In this document: positions 35,504 through 47,092 of the stretch, one piece after another | Layout of the letters: every line of letters starts with the position of its first letter | How positions within the stretch are numbered: the stretch's first letter is position 1 | Source of the DNA: Salminus brasiliensis | Lineage: Eukaryota > Chordata > Actinopteri > Characiformes > Bryconidae | DNA: 64,000 bases | Direction: 5' to 3' | Assembly: GCF_030463535.1 (NCBI RefSeq) | Contig: NC_132896.1 | Coordinates: 22,859,709 to 22,923,708 of the forward strand | The notes under the pieces: model-generated | Databases searched by the model: none | Seen by the model: the letters and a program-made list of their open reading frames with translations, nothing else | What the model was told of the DNA's origin: nothing | Position numbers and translations under genes: made by a program

Positions 35504-36030
35504 GGCTATTTGTGGGAAATCATTCTGGCTGTGGGGAGTCCTCTGGTTCCAGTGATCAGAGCCATTGTGGATTCTAATTGTGTCTCTTCTTCTTAAAGGA
35601 CATCTGGATGCTCCTTTCCTGTCTGTTCACTCGTGGTTTGGCACCTTACTTGCTGTGGTGAGTTCACGTGCACTGCACTTTTGCTTGTGTGTGTGTGTAT
35701 TGGAGACTTTAGAATGCAGACAGGGCTAGGTCACCTGTGATTGGACGCCCACAGCCGATATCCCAGTTCTTTGGATCTCCTGTAATTTTGTTATTATATT
35801 CTTTGTTTATTTTTTCTTATTGTGTTTGTTGCTAATTTTAAATAATATTAATAAATGAGTGATTTTATACATGGTGGTGAATAAACCTTTCTAATTACCT
35901 CAGTCCATGTCTCTGAATATTTTTCAGGCTTACCTGTGTGTCTAGGTGCTTTTTATTACTCAGATTTATAGAATATTTCCTGGGGTGAAATTCCCCAGGT
36001 GGCGTAGTCGGGTGTTGCTATACTACCACA
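34440..36030 (+). mobile_element. possible LTR-retroelement leader relic
   Basis: GC-richer than its surroundings. It has two imperfect tandem blocks (near 34470-34520 and 34550-34600, each with gcgctgttttcccccct-like sequence), a late aataaat near 35135, and a tggtgaaattggagc motif at 35155 that resembles a primer-binding site. Another tggcgtagtcggg lies at 36000. No gag or pol was found. Weak. Confidence 0.25.
35464..35503. repeat. (ATT)n microsatellite
   Basis: About thirteen ATT units following a T tract. Confidence 0.95.
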
Positions 36031-38163
36031 GGTCACATATAGAAAGTCCCAGTCGACTTGATCTAAATCAGTTGCATGCTAATTTAGCATATAAGTAGGG
36101 ATGGAGATTGTATTAAAATGACCTTCTGTTAGGGGTGTAACTGTGTACGTATTTTACGGCTCGGTTCACACCACAGTACTTACTGTATAAAGCAGTTAAA
36201 TGTAAAATATAAGCAGCAAATGCACTAGGGCAGGGGCGGAGCCAGACATTTTAAACATCTGGGGCTTAGCCCATATATATTAGCCAGTGTATATATTAAT
36301 ACAGACACACACATTTACCGGCCACTATAAGTTACACTTGTTTCTATACCCATTATCCATTGTTTTAGCTCCACTGATCATATAGGATACTTTATGTAAT
36401 AATGTATGCAGAACTACAATCTGTAATTATAGAACTACAAAGTTTTCCTATATGATAAGTAGAGCTGATAAAATGGACAAGGAGGTGTACCTAGAGTTTT
36501 GTTACAAAATACTTGACAAATGGTATATTGATATTCAAGTACATTCATGGCAGGCTTCAAGATTCTGTTTTTAAATACATATATAATGAAATATTCACAT
36601 TTACACAAACTGTATTTTCTGTGTACCAGCAGGGTTTTGCAGAGGTGCTATACTTACTAGGAATGTACAAGTTAATATGGATGTATAAACAGAATGACTA
36701 TTTATATTTAGACAATGGTCATTTTAATATTACATAAAGTTAATAAAATGTTATCATGTTACGTTTGTCTAGTTTGCTTAAGTCATTTAAACACAGTAAC
36801 TACAACTATCTTTTGTCAAATATATTACGTTGAGGTTTATATTCATGTCCGATGCGTTTACAATCAACTTTAACTAACGTTAATGAGAGGTATATATCCT
36901 GGGGGTTATGACGTTAGCTAGTGTCCCAGTAAGCGAACCTCTACTGTTTAATTATGCTAAACATGTCACTTCATCACTGCTGACTCACCTGACACATTTT
37001 TTTTTTTTGTATGGGTGAGGGCTGTGGTTGATTTCTTTAAAAAATGTTCTTATATCCATAGTTAGCTATCTTAGCTAGCTACCCAACATGAACAGGTGTT
37101 CTGTCAAATTGTGCTATCCATCGAAATGTCCTACCTAGTGACTGTTCTGAATTTGCAATGTTTTTATGTGATAATTCTCTTTTTCTTGTATGCTTCATAC
37201 AGCAGCAATACTCTTATTAGCTTGTTAAATAATACAATGTTGTATTACTGTATTTAAAATTATTTTTATTAAGTGTTGAAGGAGTTTGCATTATTGTGTT
37301 TAAGGTAATTCATTTTTTAAATTGAACTTAACGTTCATTTTTAATGTGAGCTCTGCTGCTATGATAGGTGCTACTCCTGTTCCATTGTTAAATTAGTTTA
37401 AGCTTAATTTAATAGTGATTTCTTTTGAAGCTATTAATAGTTTGTAGTTTACAGAATGTATTTTGCTGAATGTTACTTTTCTTTGTTTCTACATAAGGTT
37501 TTGCTTTTTTTGTTTAATGTAGTCACTACCTTCTATTACTTGCAGTTGATTTTATTTTTTTGTACTTTAACCCATTTAAAATCTTTTTAATGTGTTTGTA
37601 AAAAAGTTTTAGCTCCAAATATTTGGCACTGATTGGTAGGGAATATTCAGAGCTTAAAAAATTGTCTTAGGGCCAGCACTAAGCACCATGCACACTCTGT
37701 ATAAGGTCATATTTTTATTCTAGCAGATGTCAAAACAAAAAAGTCACAATAGGCTCCTACTTGAACATATTCTCTTATGAAAATACAAATGAAAAAGAAA
37801 AAGCCATTCATTTTAATGTAAATCCTGATGTGAAAATATATAATAAATCACGTATCTATTCAGGGGATCCCGTACTCACACACGAGAGAGACCGGCATGG
37901 CTGATGTCCCTATAACGTATATCAGTTCAATTTTCTGACAGCTTCAAGCTAAATTCGAAAATAGAAAACTGAGTGTGAATTGTTTTTCCATTTAGTATAG
38001 TAAAAAAGAAAAAAAAAATTCACTAGCATCACAGTATCATCCAGACCACATTATGCAGACCACATTCTGTCATCATACAACACCTTTTTTCCTTTTTGGT
38101 TCGACTGCAAATATGTCAGCATGAATGCAAAGCAAACCAGGACTAAGATGTAACAATGTATAA

Positions 38164-38458
38164 TTGTTAGATTGTCAGATTACACAAGACTGTAAGTCTG
38201 TGCAGTGTAAAGCTCAATGCATGTCTGTAGCTCTGTGTACCCCCACTGGGTACAGACCAATATCTCTGACTTCACACTTGAGCAAAGCAACTGGGGATTT
38301 TGGATGTCTGCTTTTTAACAAGTTAACTTCTCAAGGAGATCCAAAACGTAATACACTGGGTCTAAAATTGTATGGCCAGGACCTAGAACAAATAAAGGTA
38401 TTCAAGTTCCTTGGAATGTGGATGAATTCATAGCTAACTTGGAAATACCATATTGGGA
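38164..38458 (+). mobile_element. LINE RT scrap, plus orientation
   Basis: Reads TGYRPISLTSHLSK (RT motif 2 region), then after a deletion GLKLYGQDLEQIKVFKFLGM, a motif from the C-terminal side of jockey-type RTs. The catalytic YxDD region is missing. Ends at a junction with an oppositely oriented LINE near 38459. Confidence 0.6.
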
Positions 38459-38965
38459 CAAGTGGATAAACAAGTGAGGGAAGAAGTTGTCTTGGAACTG
38501 GCTGATTCTGGTCTTCATGCTTCTGTACCGTTGGCCACTGGGCAGCTGTGAGCACAGGCAGTGGCTTGGGTGGGTGGAGTCCTTAATAATCCTTCTTAAC
38601 ATCCTCAGACAGTGGCTGGTGTATAAATGCAGAAGGTTTGGAAGCTGAACTCTGATGACGTACTTGACTCTGCGCACCACCCTCTGCAGATCTTTTCACT
38701 CAACAGCTGTGCAGTTCCCATACCAGGTGGTGATACAGCCTGCCAAATGCTCTCCACAGTGGACGTGTAGAACATACTGAGGCTGCAGGGATTTATACCA
38801 TACCTTCTCAGCTGTCTGAGGTAGAAGAGGCGTTTGTGCTTTCTTCACCACCTGTGTGGTGTGTTCTGTCCATGTAGGTTCCTCGTGATGTAAACGCCCA
38901 AGAACTTGAAGCCGCTCACCCTCATGGTCTCAGTGATGGAATTAGGGGTGTGCACTCTCTCCTGC
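38459..38965 (-). mobile_element. Rex/CR1-like LINE 3' coding fragment
   Basis: Minus-strand pieces read VSGFKFLGVYITRN, RLFYLRQLRRYGIN and LRMLRRIIKDSTHPSH, followed by QLPSGQRYRSMKTR and NFFP. This is the typical C-terminal end of a jockey-superfamily LINE RT. Several frameshifts. The clade assignment is uncertain. Confidence 0.65.
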
Positions 38966-39286
38966 TTTCTGCAATCAAGTCTTTGAATTCATGGTTCCAT
39001 TTACCACAGCAAGTCTTCCAGGTCCAGGTCGGGTCACGCTACCCGATATTTAACTGTTAGCATGATGTTCCTTTTCTGAAATGCTGTGTCACTTTAACGG
39101 CAGATGTAATAGGACATATGCCTTCCAAACAGTTCAACTTTTGCCTTGTCTTGGAACTCTCTCTTTCTTTTGCTTATGGTAAAACATGAATACAACTTAT
39201 CCTCCTGGATAAGTTGTCGCTGCGCTCTTGGTGTAATTTTGGTCGGCCGGCCACTCCACCAATGATCTGATCAAGGTTATGTATCC

Positions 39287-39526
39287 TAAGGTAAAGGTGC
39301 ACGTATTTGTCACTGTACACTGTACAGCGAAATGTGTCCTCTGCATTTAACCCATCTGGGCAGTGAGTACACACACACCCAGAGCAGTGGGCAGCCAACT
39401 CCAGCGGCTCCAGTAAAGGGCCCTCTCTGTCCCAACAGTGGCAGCTTGCCGAGCCCGGGAATCGAACCCACAACCCTGTTATCGATATCCCGGCGCTCTA
39501 ACCGCTGAGCCACCACTGCCCCTTAT
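39287..39526 (-). mobile_element. tRNA-derived SINE
   Basis: On the minus strand it begins gggcagtggtggctcagcgg, with an A box in tggctcagcggttagag and a B box in gggttcgattcccgg. A lineage-specific body follows (ctgccactgttggg, gatgggttaaatgcagagg). A second copy lies at 49829-50108. Confidence 0.8.
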
Positions 39527-39544
39527 TAGCCTTGATCACACTAT

Positions 39545-40700
39545 TCTCTTATAAAGGTTAGAGAGCTAAACCTGATGATAAATCTAGATTAAAGAAAATT
39601 GAGGAGTGCGTAAAGGATGTAAAAAACTAGATGTCACACTTCTTCTAATGTCACACTTCTTCTAAACAGTAACAAAACAGAGGTTCTCCTTTTAGGTCCA
39701 AAAGCCACAAAAAAGTCTAAAACTTAATTTTAAACTCGGCTGATTTTTCTGTTATTCCTGGTTCCACAGCTGAAAATCTCGACATCATATTCGTAGATAT
39801 TTAGGTTTTTATAATTTGACCAACATATAATAATATGTTGGATAAACATAATAATAACATAATAATAGTAGCAAAAAAAATCCTTATCTCTACAGGATAC
39901 AGAAAAAAATGTACATGCTTTTATTATTTCAGGGATAGATTACTGCAGTACACTATTGTCAGGCTGTTGTAGTTGGAACCTTAAGTTAAAACTTCAAATT
40001 GTTCAAAATGCTGCCAGAGTCCTTACTAAAACTAGTAAATTTGACTATATCAGTCTAGTTCTATCAGCACTGAATTGGCTTCCAGTTGAATTCTATTTTG
40101 ACTATAAAAATCTTGTATTGACATACAAAGCCCCACATGGCCTCACTTCTGAGTAACTAGAAGAGTCACCTGTAATGAAGCATAATTATTACTAAGATAG
40201 CAGGGTGCTGGCTTGTTACTCGTTCCAAAAATTCAAAAAGCTTCAGCAGGGGGAAGAGCCTTTTCTTATAAAGTCCCCCAACTCATATAATAACCTTCCA
40301 GATAATAAGACACAGACTCAGTCTTCACATCTAGGCTGAAAACCCATCTGTTTAGTTTAGCCTTTATCTTTAAGGTTGCAGATTCAGGGGTTCATGCACG
40401 TGATCACTCAGGTTTGTGGACGGTGGAGCAGATGGACGCCAGTGTTTCCGGGTTCTCCCATGGCTTTGCTACCCTCTGGCTCTCTTTTTAAATTAGGCTG
40501 TTATGGTCAGACCTGCTGGAGTTGTCAGCCACATTCCGATACTGCTCAACATTCTCCTTACTACATAAAGCCATTCAGAACTGACTCTGTCTCTCTACAT
40601 TCTCCAAGTAAAAGGCTGCCCACTCTTCCAGCCCGACGTGATAGAAGACTAACCGCTGGGCTCCCCTTTCTGCGTCAGACCAGCTGCCATCCACCAGTCC
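39545..40700 (+). mobile_element. L2 fragment (RT C-terminus and 3' UTR)
   Basis: Matches the L2 at 9750-10990: the stretch before IKLWMSH, the C-terminal domain (FDYISLVLSALNWLPVEF), GGRAF-like sequence, and 3' UTR blocks (gatcactcaggtttgtggac, ccgggttctccc). Multiple stops and deletions. Confidence 0.75.
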
Positions 40701-40914
40701 AGTGCAGTCATGTAAGGAACAAGGCAGGTGCGGGTGCAGGGTATATCTGGACATTGCTATTAGAAACAGAAACAGTTCTTTGCAGACGCGATGAAAACGG
40801 AAACACAACACAAACACAAAGTCACAAAATCACTACAATTACAGGGGCACAAGAATGTATCATTGAAGAGCTTACTTGTATACAAAGGTACACAAACTTT
40901 ATACAGCGTGTGCA

Positions 40915-41010
40915 CTTCTGAAGTCATACTTCACACTTCAGCTCAGTAGGTGGCGGTAGTGCGCTTTACGTTGCTCTGCCAACTGCCATTAGCTCAAAAG
41001 AAGAAGATGA
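40915..41010 (+). repeat. second copy of the short dispersed repeat
   Basis: Matches 30700-30790 in opposite orientation, sharing agctcagtaggtggcggta and aaaagaagaagatgaag. No gene was recognised immediately next to it. Confidence 0.7.
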
Positions 41011-41559
41011 AGCAGCTCTGCATATCAGAAGATTTTTTCCTCTTTATATTACGGCTTTTACTGCTAAGTTAAGCCAATATGTAAAGGGAAAAAAAGACTC
41101 AAACGCATCATGCAAATGGCTGGGAAATTAGTAATTAATATAGTTATCAGGACACAAGAATAAGTGTGTTTCAACATTTCTGGTACTTTCTGGTACTTTA
41201 ATGTCAATAGTGCAGTTGTCAGTGCAAATATAGCAGCTAGCTAAGCTTTTTTCCCTGTCAGGATCATATAAGCCCCCATATTCAGCTGTTAATGGGGCCT
41301 ATAGCTGGCTTATATTCATGGACAGCAAAATTAGCATCCGCAGCTGCTAACTGTGTGTGTGTATTGCTAATTTGCCTACAATTTGCTACAATTTGGTAGT
41401 TTATAAAGCAGTGGTCTCACCAAACTGCAACCTTGATGTCTCCTTTGCCACGATTTAACAAAACTCAGGTGAAAATCAAAATCAAAAAATAATTCAGTGA
41501 ATATTTAGTGTATTGTCTAATTCCAGTCCATTTCTAATCTACCATTTATATATAAGATC
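41011..41559. other. anonymous stretch
   Basis: No feature recognised. Confidence 0.4.
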
Positions 41560-42990
41560 AGCAGCTAAAAATCTTGGTGATCTATCATTTGATCAACACA
41601 TAGGTATTATTACAGTGACCGCTTTTCTTTATCTTTGAAACATTGCCAAGCTAAGAAATGCCTTATCCCTGCTTAAACATTAGTAATGGTCTTATATTGT
41701 AATATTTATTAGAATAATTTATTATAATAATTTCTTCAAGGCTAGACTATTGCAACGCAGTATTATCAGAATGTTCCAGCAGGAATCTACGTAAACTGCA
41801 ACCAGTCCAAAATGCTTCAGCCAGGGTCCTTAAAATTTGATCATATCAGTCTAGTTCTATCAGCACTACACTTGCCTTAAACAATTTAAGTGAAATACCT
41901 CAAATTATTTGATAGCCTGAACTGAGTACAAACAATTAAGTTGTTTAGTGTTATATGTAGTTAAGTAAAGTAAGTGACTTGTAGTCACTCTGCAGTCACA
42001 TTTTTGAAACCGGGGGTGGTAGAGAAAGGCCCAGTATAGAAGGTGGGAGTTTTATTCATCAAGACAAACTGGACAAACATAAGGCACACCCAATAGGTCA
42101 CCATATTTTACAGGAACAGTTTTGTTAACTTAATATATCACTACTCAATATGTCAATATAATAATAAGTAAATAAATTCACTATAACTCAAAATATGCCA
42201 AAAAGTCGTACACAAACAAACTCTTAACTATTTAAGTTTAACTATTCATTTTTTAGTTAGTTGGCCTTAATCATCTTAATTTATCCCAACATTCTGTAGT
42301 TTTTATTATGTTAATTTCATTGATTCTAGTAGTGCAGTTAGGTTGTACCTGTGAGACTTCATTTCCCTTAATGAATAATCACGATTACTGAGATCACACG
42401 GCCCTGGCTTCTTACTAGTTCACAAAATTCAGAAGTCAGAAAATTTAGAAGTCTTTGACCAGGGGAAGAGACTTTTCTTAAAAAGCCATCAACCCTGGTA
42501 TAACCTTCAAGATAATGTTTGGGACCCAATCCCAATCTTAGAGAGAGAAAATTCACTAGTTTAGTTTTAATGTTTCCCTTTGGATAATGGTTGCAGATCC
42601 ATGGCTTCATTGACTTATTGAGGTAAACTGGTGCTGTTGTCCCACTACTTATATGCGATCACTCAGGTTTTTTGACGGTGGAGTGAATGGATTCTAGTGT
42701 TTCATGGTCCTCTTATGTCTGTGTTACTTTCTGGCTCTCTCCTTTTAGTTAGGCTGTTATAGTCAGTGGCTATAGTCCCTAGCCACATTCTGGTATTGTT
42801 CATATTCTCTGTACTGCATAAATCCAAACAGAACTAATTCAATCTCAATACTTTTTCAGAGTAAATGACGGCCCACCTGTCCAGCCTGACACTAATAAGA
42901 GATCATCTAACTCTCCTGCTACTTGCTTCAGACCAGCTGGCCACCCTCCAGCTACTGCTTCTGACCAATTTCCCCCCTTCCCATCCTACG
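41560..42990 (+). mobile_element. degenerate L2 copy split by unrelated sequence
   Basis: 41560-41875 matches the L2 RT C-terminal domain (agcagctaaaaatcttggtg, tcaaggctagactattgc). About 500 bp of unrelated AT-rich sequence follows. 42390-42990 then continues with the end of ORF2 (caggggaagagacttttctt, ccttcaagataatgtttggg) and the 3' UTR (gcgatcactcaggttttttg). No open frame. Confidence 0.65.
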
Positions 42991-44480
42991 ATTTAGAATT
43001 CTGAATTTCAAAAGATTTAGGTAAGACATGAATGTAATTGCAAGCCTTAAAAAGTGCAAGACAACAAGCAACTCTGACATTTGGAAACCCAGGAGAAGTT
43101 TGTTCCATCACCTCGGTGCCAAGACAGGGAAAAGTATGGATGCTTGTCTTTCTTAAATCTTGAGGGATAGTGGATCAAGCTAAGCCATACTTAAAGCTCT
43201 TATCAGCAAAAAGAAGAAAAATCTATTTGATTTAAATATGTAAAAATGTCAATGTAATGTGATGGCTTTAGTAAAAGTGTGACATGATGTGCAACAGATA
43301 CAAAAACAATCACAGCATCAGGGTAATGGATCTCTTTCTTGCAGAAACAAGGATTAGCACACACATGCTTGCATCTGCTTGTCCATTATTTGTTAAACAG
43401 TGTTGAAAACACAGTCTGCTGCAGAGAGATAACAGTTTAGAAGGATCAAAATTAAGTGCTCTGCATTTCACTACTTACCACTATGGGCCACTGTTTGGCT
43501 TACATATGCAGATGAGTTGAGCATTATGGTGAGGTTGTCTAGCTCAGTCGGAGGGTCAGTGGCACCAGCAGGCAGCTCCATGGGGTTAAGTGCATCTTGA
43601 GGTCAGGCAGCAGGGTTACAGGGTTTCCCTGGTTACAGCAGCCTTTAGACCTGGTAGACCTGCGTCTTGGTGTTACTTGAGTTGTTTCTGACTATCTGAA
43701 CCAAATTCCTCTCACCTGAGGCTGACATTTTGGGTCTTCTTCCAGATATTGTGGCTACACTTCCCAATAACTTTTACATTCCTGATGGTTAGATGTATAA
43801 TTTTGACCCTGTGTTGCACCAAATTCTTGTTCTTTTTCTAATAAAGTGGCTCATTCAGCCAAAGGAAAAAAAAAGTTATTTACACAATTGGATGTGGCTT
43901 AGCAAATAAAAGAGATAATTTTAATGCTTTTTAACAGAAGATGTAAAGTCATAAGTCACTGCCTGTATGCTTTTTCGAAATGTTTTTTCTTTCTCTTTTC
44001 TTCTTTTGTCTTGCCACTGCCTGTTGACTGAAGATCTAACTGTGATCCCCGGATGATGAGGCCAATGCTTAGACAGAAAGATATGAAGATACTGATGGGT
44101 CATTATAGCAATCATTGCAACTGCAGTTGCAGGAATACATGAGTAGAAAGAGAACTTGCTTTAATAAGATTTTAGAGCACATTGATTTTGTTTACCCTGC
44201 GTTTCAGGAGAGTAGGACAAGATAATTTTTTTTTCTTTAACTGACAAAATGACACTAACTAATCAAATTAAGGGATGCCAGTAACTGTGTCATGTCTTTA
44301 TTTCTGTCACAAGTGTCAACAATGATGTGAGTGATCTTTATCCATATTTTTTGATAATACACAGGAATGACTTTATTATTAATGACTTTATTAAAATTTA
44401 ATCATGTTTTGAGTGTAATACTGCTAAAGATTGAGGATTGAGAACAATGACTAAAATTGTACAGAAATGTCTTCTACATA
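42991..44480. other. anonymous stretch 3' of the cytokine gene
   Basis: AT-rich unique-looking sequence; no exon or repeat recognised. Confidence 0.45.
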
Positions 44481-44486
44481 TTTATT
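44481..44486 (-). promoter_or_regulatory. candidate poly(A) signal of the cytokine gene
   Basis: AATAAA on the minus strand, about 200 bp past the stop. The interval has ATTTA pentamers on the minus strand (near 44616 and 44638), as in unstable cytokine mRNAs. Confidence 0.45.
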
Positions 44487-44681
44487 AAACATGCTTTCAA
44501 ATGCAATGTGACATTGTACAAAATATAAACTTTAAATGACTAAATGATCCATCAGTCCACAGCCAGGTTTACTGTCATGTACATTAGGTCAGAAATGACT
44601 AAAATAATAAATAACATGAAGAATAATATAAAAAAATAAATATTGTTTCTTGTAGCTGTTGTACCTGCTTTACCTACATCA

Positions 44682-46008
44682 TCACTGACTGTAAGATCTT
44701 TGGGGAATCATTTTAATGTACTCTAAAAATGGTTTCTGAGCCATTGGAGTCCTACACATTGTTTGTTCAGTTGTCACAAGTTCCTGAGGAAAAACAAAGA
44801 GATTAAGTCAAGAGAGATATTCTCTTTTTGCACATACATCTGTTAGGTTGGCATAATGTCTATACTAAATAAAAAATATGTTTTACGGTTTTCCTATCCA
44901 GAATTTAATAAAATGGGTTAGCCAAAAACTGACCATAGTTTAATTCAATTTCAATTAATTCAATTTAGAATCTAAATTTTAAAATGCATTAAAAAACAAT
45001 GTTTGGATATTTGTTCTAAACCAATTAAGGTACCCCATTTTAAGCATGTCAAATGATCAGCTAGTCATAGCTATTATTAATTAGTATTTTATATGATTGT
45101 GCTGATGAATAAGAGCTGTCATTACCTTCAGTCTTCGAAGCACTCTACATGTTTTGTATGTGTCTTTGTTGGAGTCACTACAGGTGAAGTTTAGTTTTTT
45201 TAGACCATGTTCAATACACTGATAATCAGTGCAGTTGTCCTAGAAAAATGGTAGAACCATTGGTCAGTCAGAATCTGTGTCAATCAAAACAGCCATGAAT
45301 GGAACTACGACACATTGTCTTTGCCATTTGACTGAAATGTGTACATAAAATGGGTACTTACCATTGTGCTGGGTTGGTAAACACACTGGCATTCAGATTT
45401 CTTTAATAAAGAAAAATACGTTTCTGTAAACCCATTTGTCTATTTAAGACATTTGAATGCTAACATCATTTCAAAACTCCTCACCAACTTTTAAAAATAA
45501 TGTATTGAAGAATACAATAACAATGGCTACAACCAAAGAGTACAAATAGTAAGAATAGGAACTACATGCAGCTAGTTTTTCTGCAAGACTAAGGTTGAAA
45601 GGAAGTCACTGCAATGCATGGGCATGATACAATCTAAACATCAGATAAGAGCCTTGAACAGGTTTGTGAAAACCATCATACAGCTGCAAAACTAATTGTG
45701 CTTGTTTGTTTGAAAAAAGCGAATTCAATTTAACTAATTTTTAAAGACTACTTACCTCTGCCACTTGGCAGTTGCTTGCACATTCCTATGAAAGAAATAC
45801 AAGTACATCACATCTTGAACTATTTTTCTTTAAACATGTATCTGGCTATGATAGGAAGTGTATGAAATGAACTTACCATTTTTGATTTGACTAAATGTTC
45901 AAGTTTTTCCCTAATTGCTTGAAAGTCTATATCAAACTCTGTTAGTGGCGCAGAGTGGCAGTGTGCAATTACTGACACCAGAAATATGAAGCCTGAAACA
46001 GCAATCAT
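44682..46008 (-). CDS. il9: interleukin-9-like cytokine (5 exons)
   Basis: A secreted short-chain four-helix cytokine, expected to signal through a common-gamma-chain receptor. Exons (minus): 46008-45877 (44 codons), 45785-45756 (10), 45400-45362 (13), 45239-45126 (38) and 44783-44682 (33 plus stop). All four introns are GT-AG and phase 0; the product is 138 aa. Residues 1-20 are a signal peptide (MIAVSGFIFLVSVIAHCHSA). Helix A contains FDIDFQAIREKLEHL. The mature part has nine Cys (46, 50, 58, 60, 70, 75, 87, 98, 115). Exon 4 opens with DNCTDYQC. Known human IL-9 also has five exons, two tiny middle exons each with paired cysteines, and an exon 4 opening DNCT. N-glycosylation sequons are at N69 and N84. 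Exons 2-5 are too short for simple ORF finding. IL-7, IL-4/13 or IL-2 are less likely because their exon plans differ. The cytokine call is firm; the IL-9 orthology is inferred from motif order and gene structure. Confidence 0.75.
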
Positions 46009-46066
46009 TGTTTCTTCTAGAGGTTTAAACTCTATTCACTCTGTGCTTTATGAGTTGAGCAATGCA

Positions 46067-46112
46067 CCTTTTAAGACTCCTAAATAGAAATTCCATGGAA
46101 GAGGGAAATCCC
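46067..46112 (-). promoter_or_regulatory. candidate cytokine promoter (TATA-like, STAT and kB motifs)
   Basis: Upstream of the cytokine start. A TATA-like cttaaaagg lies at 46067-46075, about 60 bp before the ATG. A palindrome ttccatggaa (46091-46100) fits TTCN4GAA, the spacing preferred by STAT6. gggaaatccc (46103-46112) fits the NF-kB consensus. Promoter role is inferred from position. Confidence 0.5.
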
Positions 46113-46747
46113 TTTTGCTGTGCTTAGTGCTATAGTTATTTGTCATTCAATACCCACAGAACAGCAATTTTACCCAAGTTGCAAGGAAAGGTTTTACAGT
46201 CCTCTTCACTTATCTTCTAAATCTCCTACTACCTTGAATCACCCAGTAAAGTCAGCTGCATAATTATGATGCTGTTTTTCCACATCTCCCATGGGCACAT
46301 TTTTAAGGTTATAGTGACAATCGACACTTTGTTGGGTAAATGATTGTCTTACACTTTGGAGAGTTTTTACTCTGAACCCAAATTCTTAAAAAACAGCAGT
46401 GTTTGAATTAAATCCTGATTTGTGTTTTTGCTGTTGTCATGATACTATAATGTAGGCACCAGTTTAAATGTGTTGACCTGCCACAAACAGACAACTAAAC
46501 CAAGCTGTTCAGTCAGCACTCATTGAGGTCAAGAGTTCTCAGATTCCCATTTAAGGGTTAGATAAAAACGTTCTGTTAAAACCAGCTGTACTATGGAGGA
46601 AGAATACTCCCCTTCTGATGATTTATCAAGGACTACAATTCTAATACCTTTTCACAGTTAAAGTAAGCTTATCAACGAAAAGCAAAAGAAAATTGAAACG
46701 CAAAAAGCACAAAAACCATACACAAGAAAAATACAAAAAAGGCCTAC
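46113..46747. other. intergenic, between two divergent reading frames
   Basis: About 640 bp between the cytokine promoter motifs and the ORF at 46748. No other feature seen. Confidence 0.4.
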
Positions 46748-47092
46748 ATGGGGCTGTGCATCAGTAAGTCTACAGTGTCTCTGGATCCCACTGCAAGAGT
46801 CTTAATTGTTGAACAAGGATGTCAAGAAGCTAAAAGTAGTGCCACACAGAGCCGCATATGGGTGGAGCAGACCTTGGGCCAAGACACCAAGGTGAAGAAA
46901 GAGAGCATGTTGCGGAGCGGTGGCACTAATCTAATTACTGAAGTCTATATGGAGCTAGGCAGTAAAGATGAGGACGAGTCAGAGATATCCAGGAAGGCAG
47001 AGGAAGAGGCAGATACAGATGGAAATGAACCTGAGGACCTCCTGAAGTTCTCTGACAGTGTGGGGAGCCTAAGAAGTGAGTTTCTGGAATGA
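46748..47092 (+). CDS. unidentified 114-aa ORF with lipid-anchor-like N-terminus
   Basis: Starts MGLCISKST, which fits an N-myristoylation signal (Gly2, Ser6) with a neighbouring Cys4 for palmitoylation. Residues 70-100 are strongly acidic (KDEDESEISRKAEEEAD) and the end is Ser-rich. A consensus donor (aagaa then gtgagt, cut at 47075/47076) lies just before the stop, so this could be a first exon that continues elsewhere. Kozak context has G at +4 but T at -3. I do not recognise the protein. It is divergent to the cytokine gene, about 740 bp apart. It could also be a chance frame. Confidence 0.35.
   Translation: MGLCISKSTVSLDPTARVLIVEQGCQEAKSSATQSRIWVEQTLGQDTKVKKESMLRSGGTNLITEVYMELGSKDEDESEISRKAEEEADTDGNEPEDLLKFSDSVGSLRSEFLE

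Larger units (their letters stand above)
34176..38163. other. long stretch without a recognised gene
   Basis: Holds an LTR-like patch (34440-36030), an ATT microsatellite, and AT-rich unique sequence to 38163. The 138-codon Leu/Phe-rich frame at 35180-35596 is a T-rich low-complexity artefact. Confidence 0.4.

Noticed and set aside
35180..35596. 138-codon Leu/Phe-rich membrane-like frame
   Set aside because: Produced by a T-rich tract and an ATT microsatellite; lacks any domain and has no coding-like codon use.
43500..43640. tRNA-like segment (ggttgtctagctcagtcgg)
   Set aside because: A-box-like words only; no cloverleaf or B box could be built.
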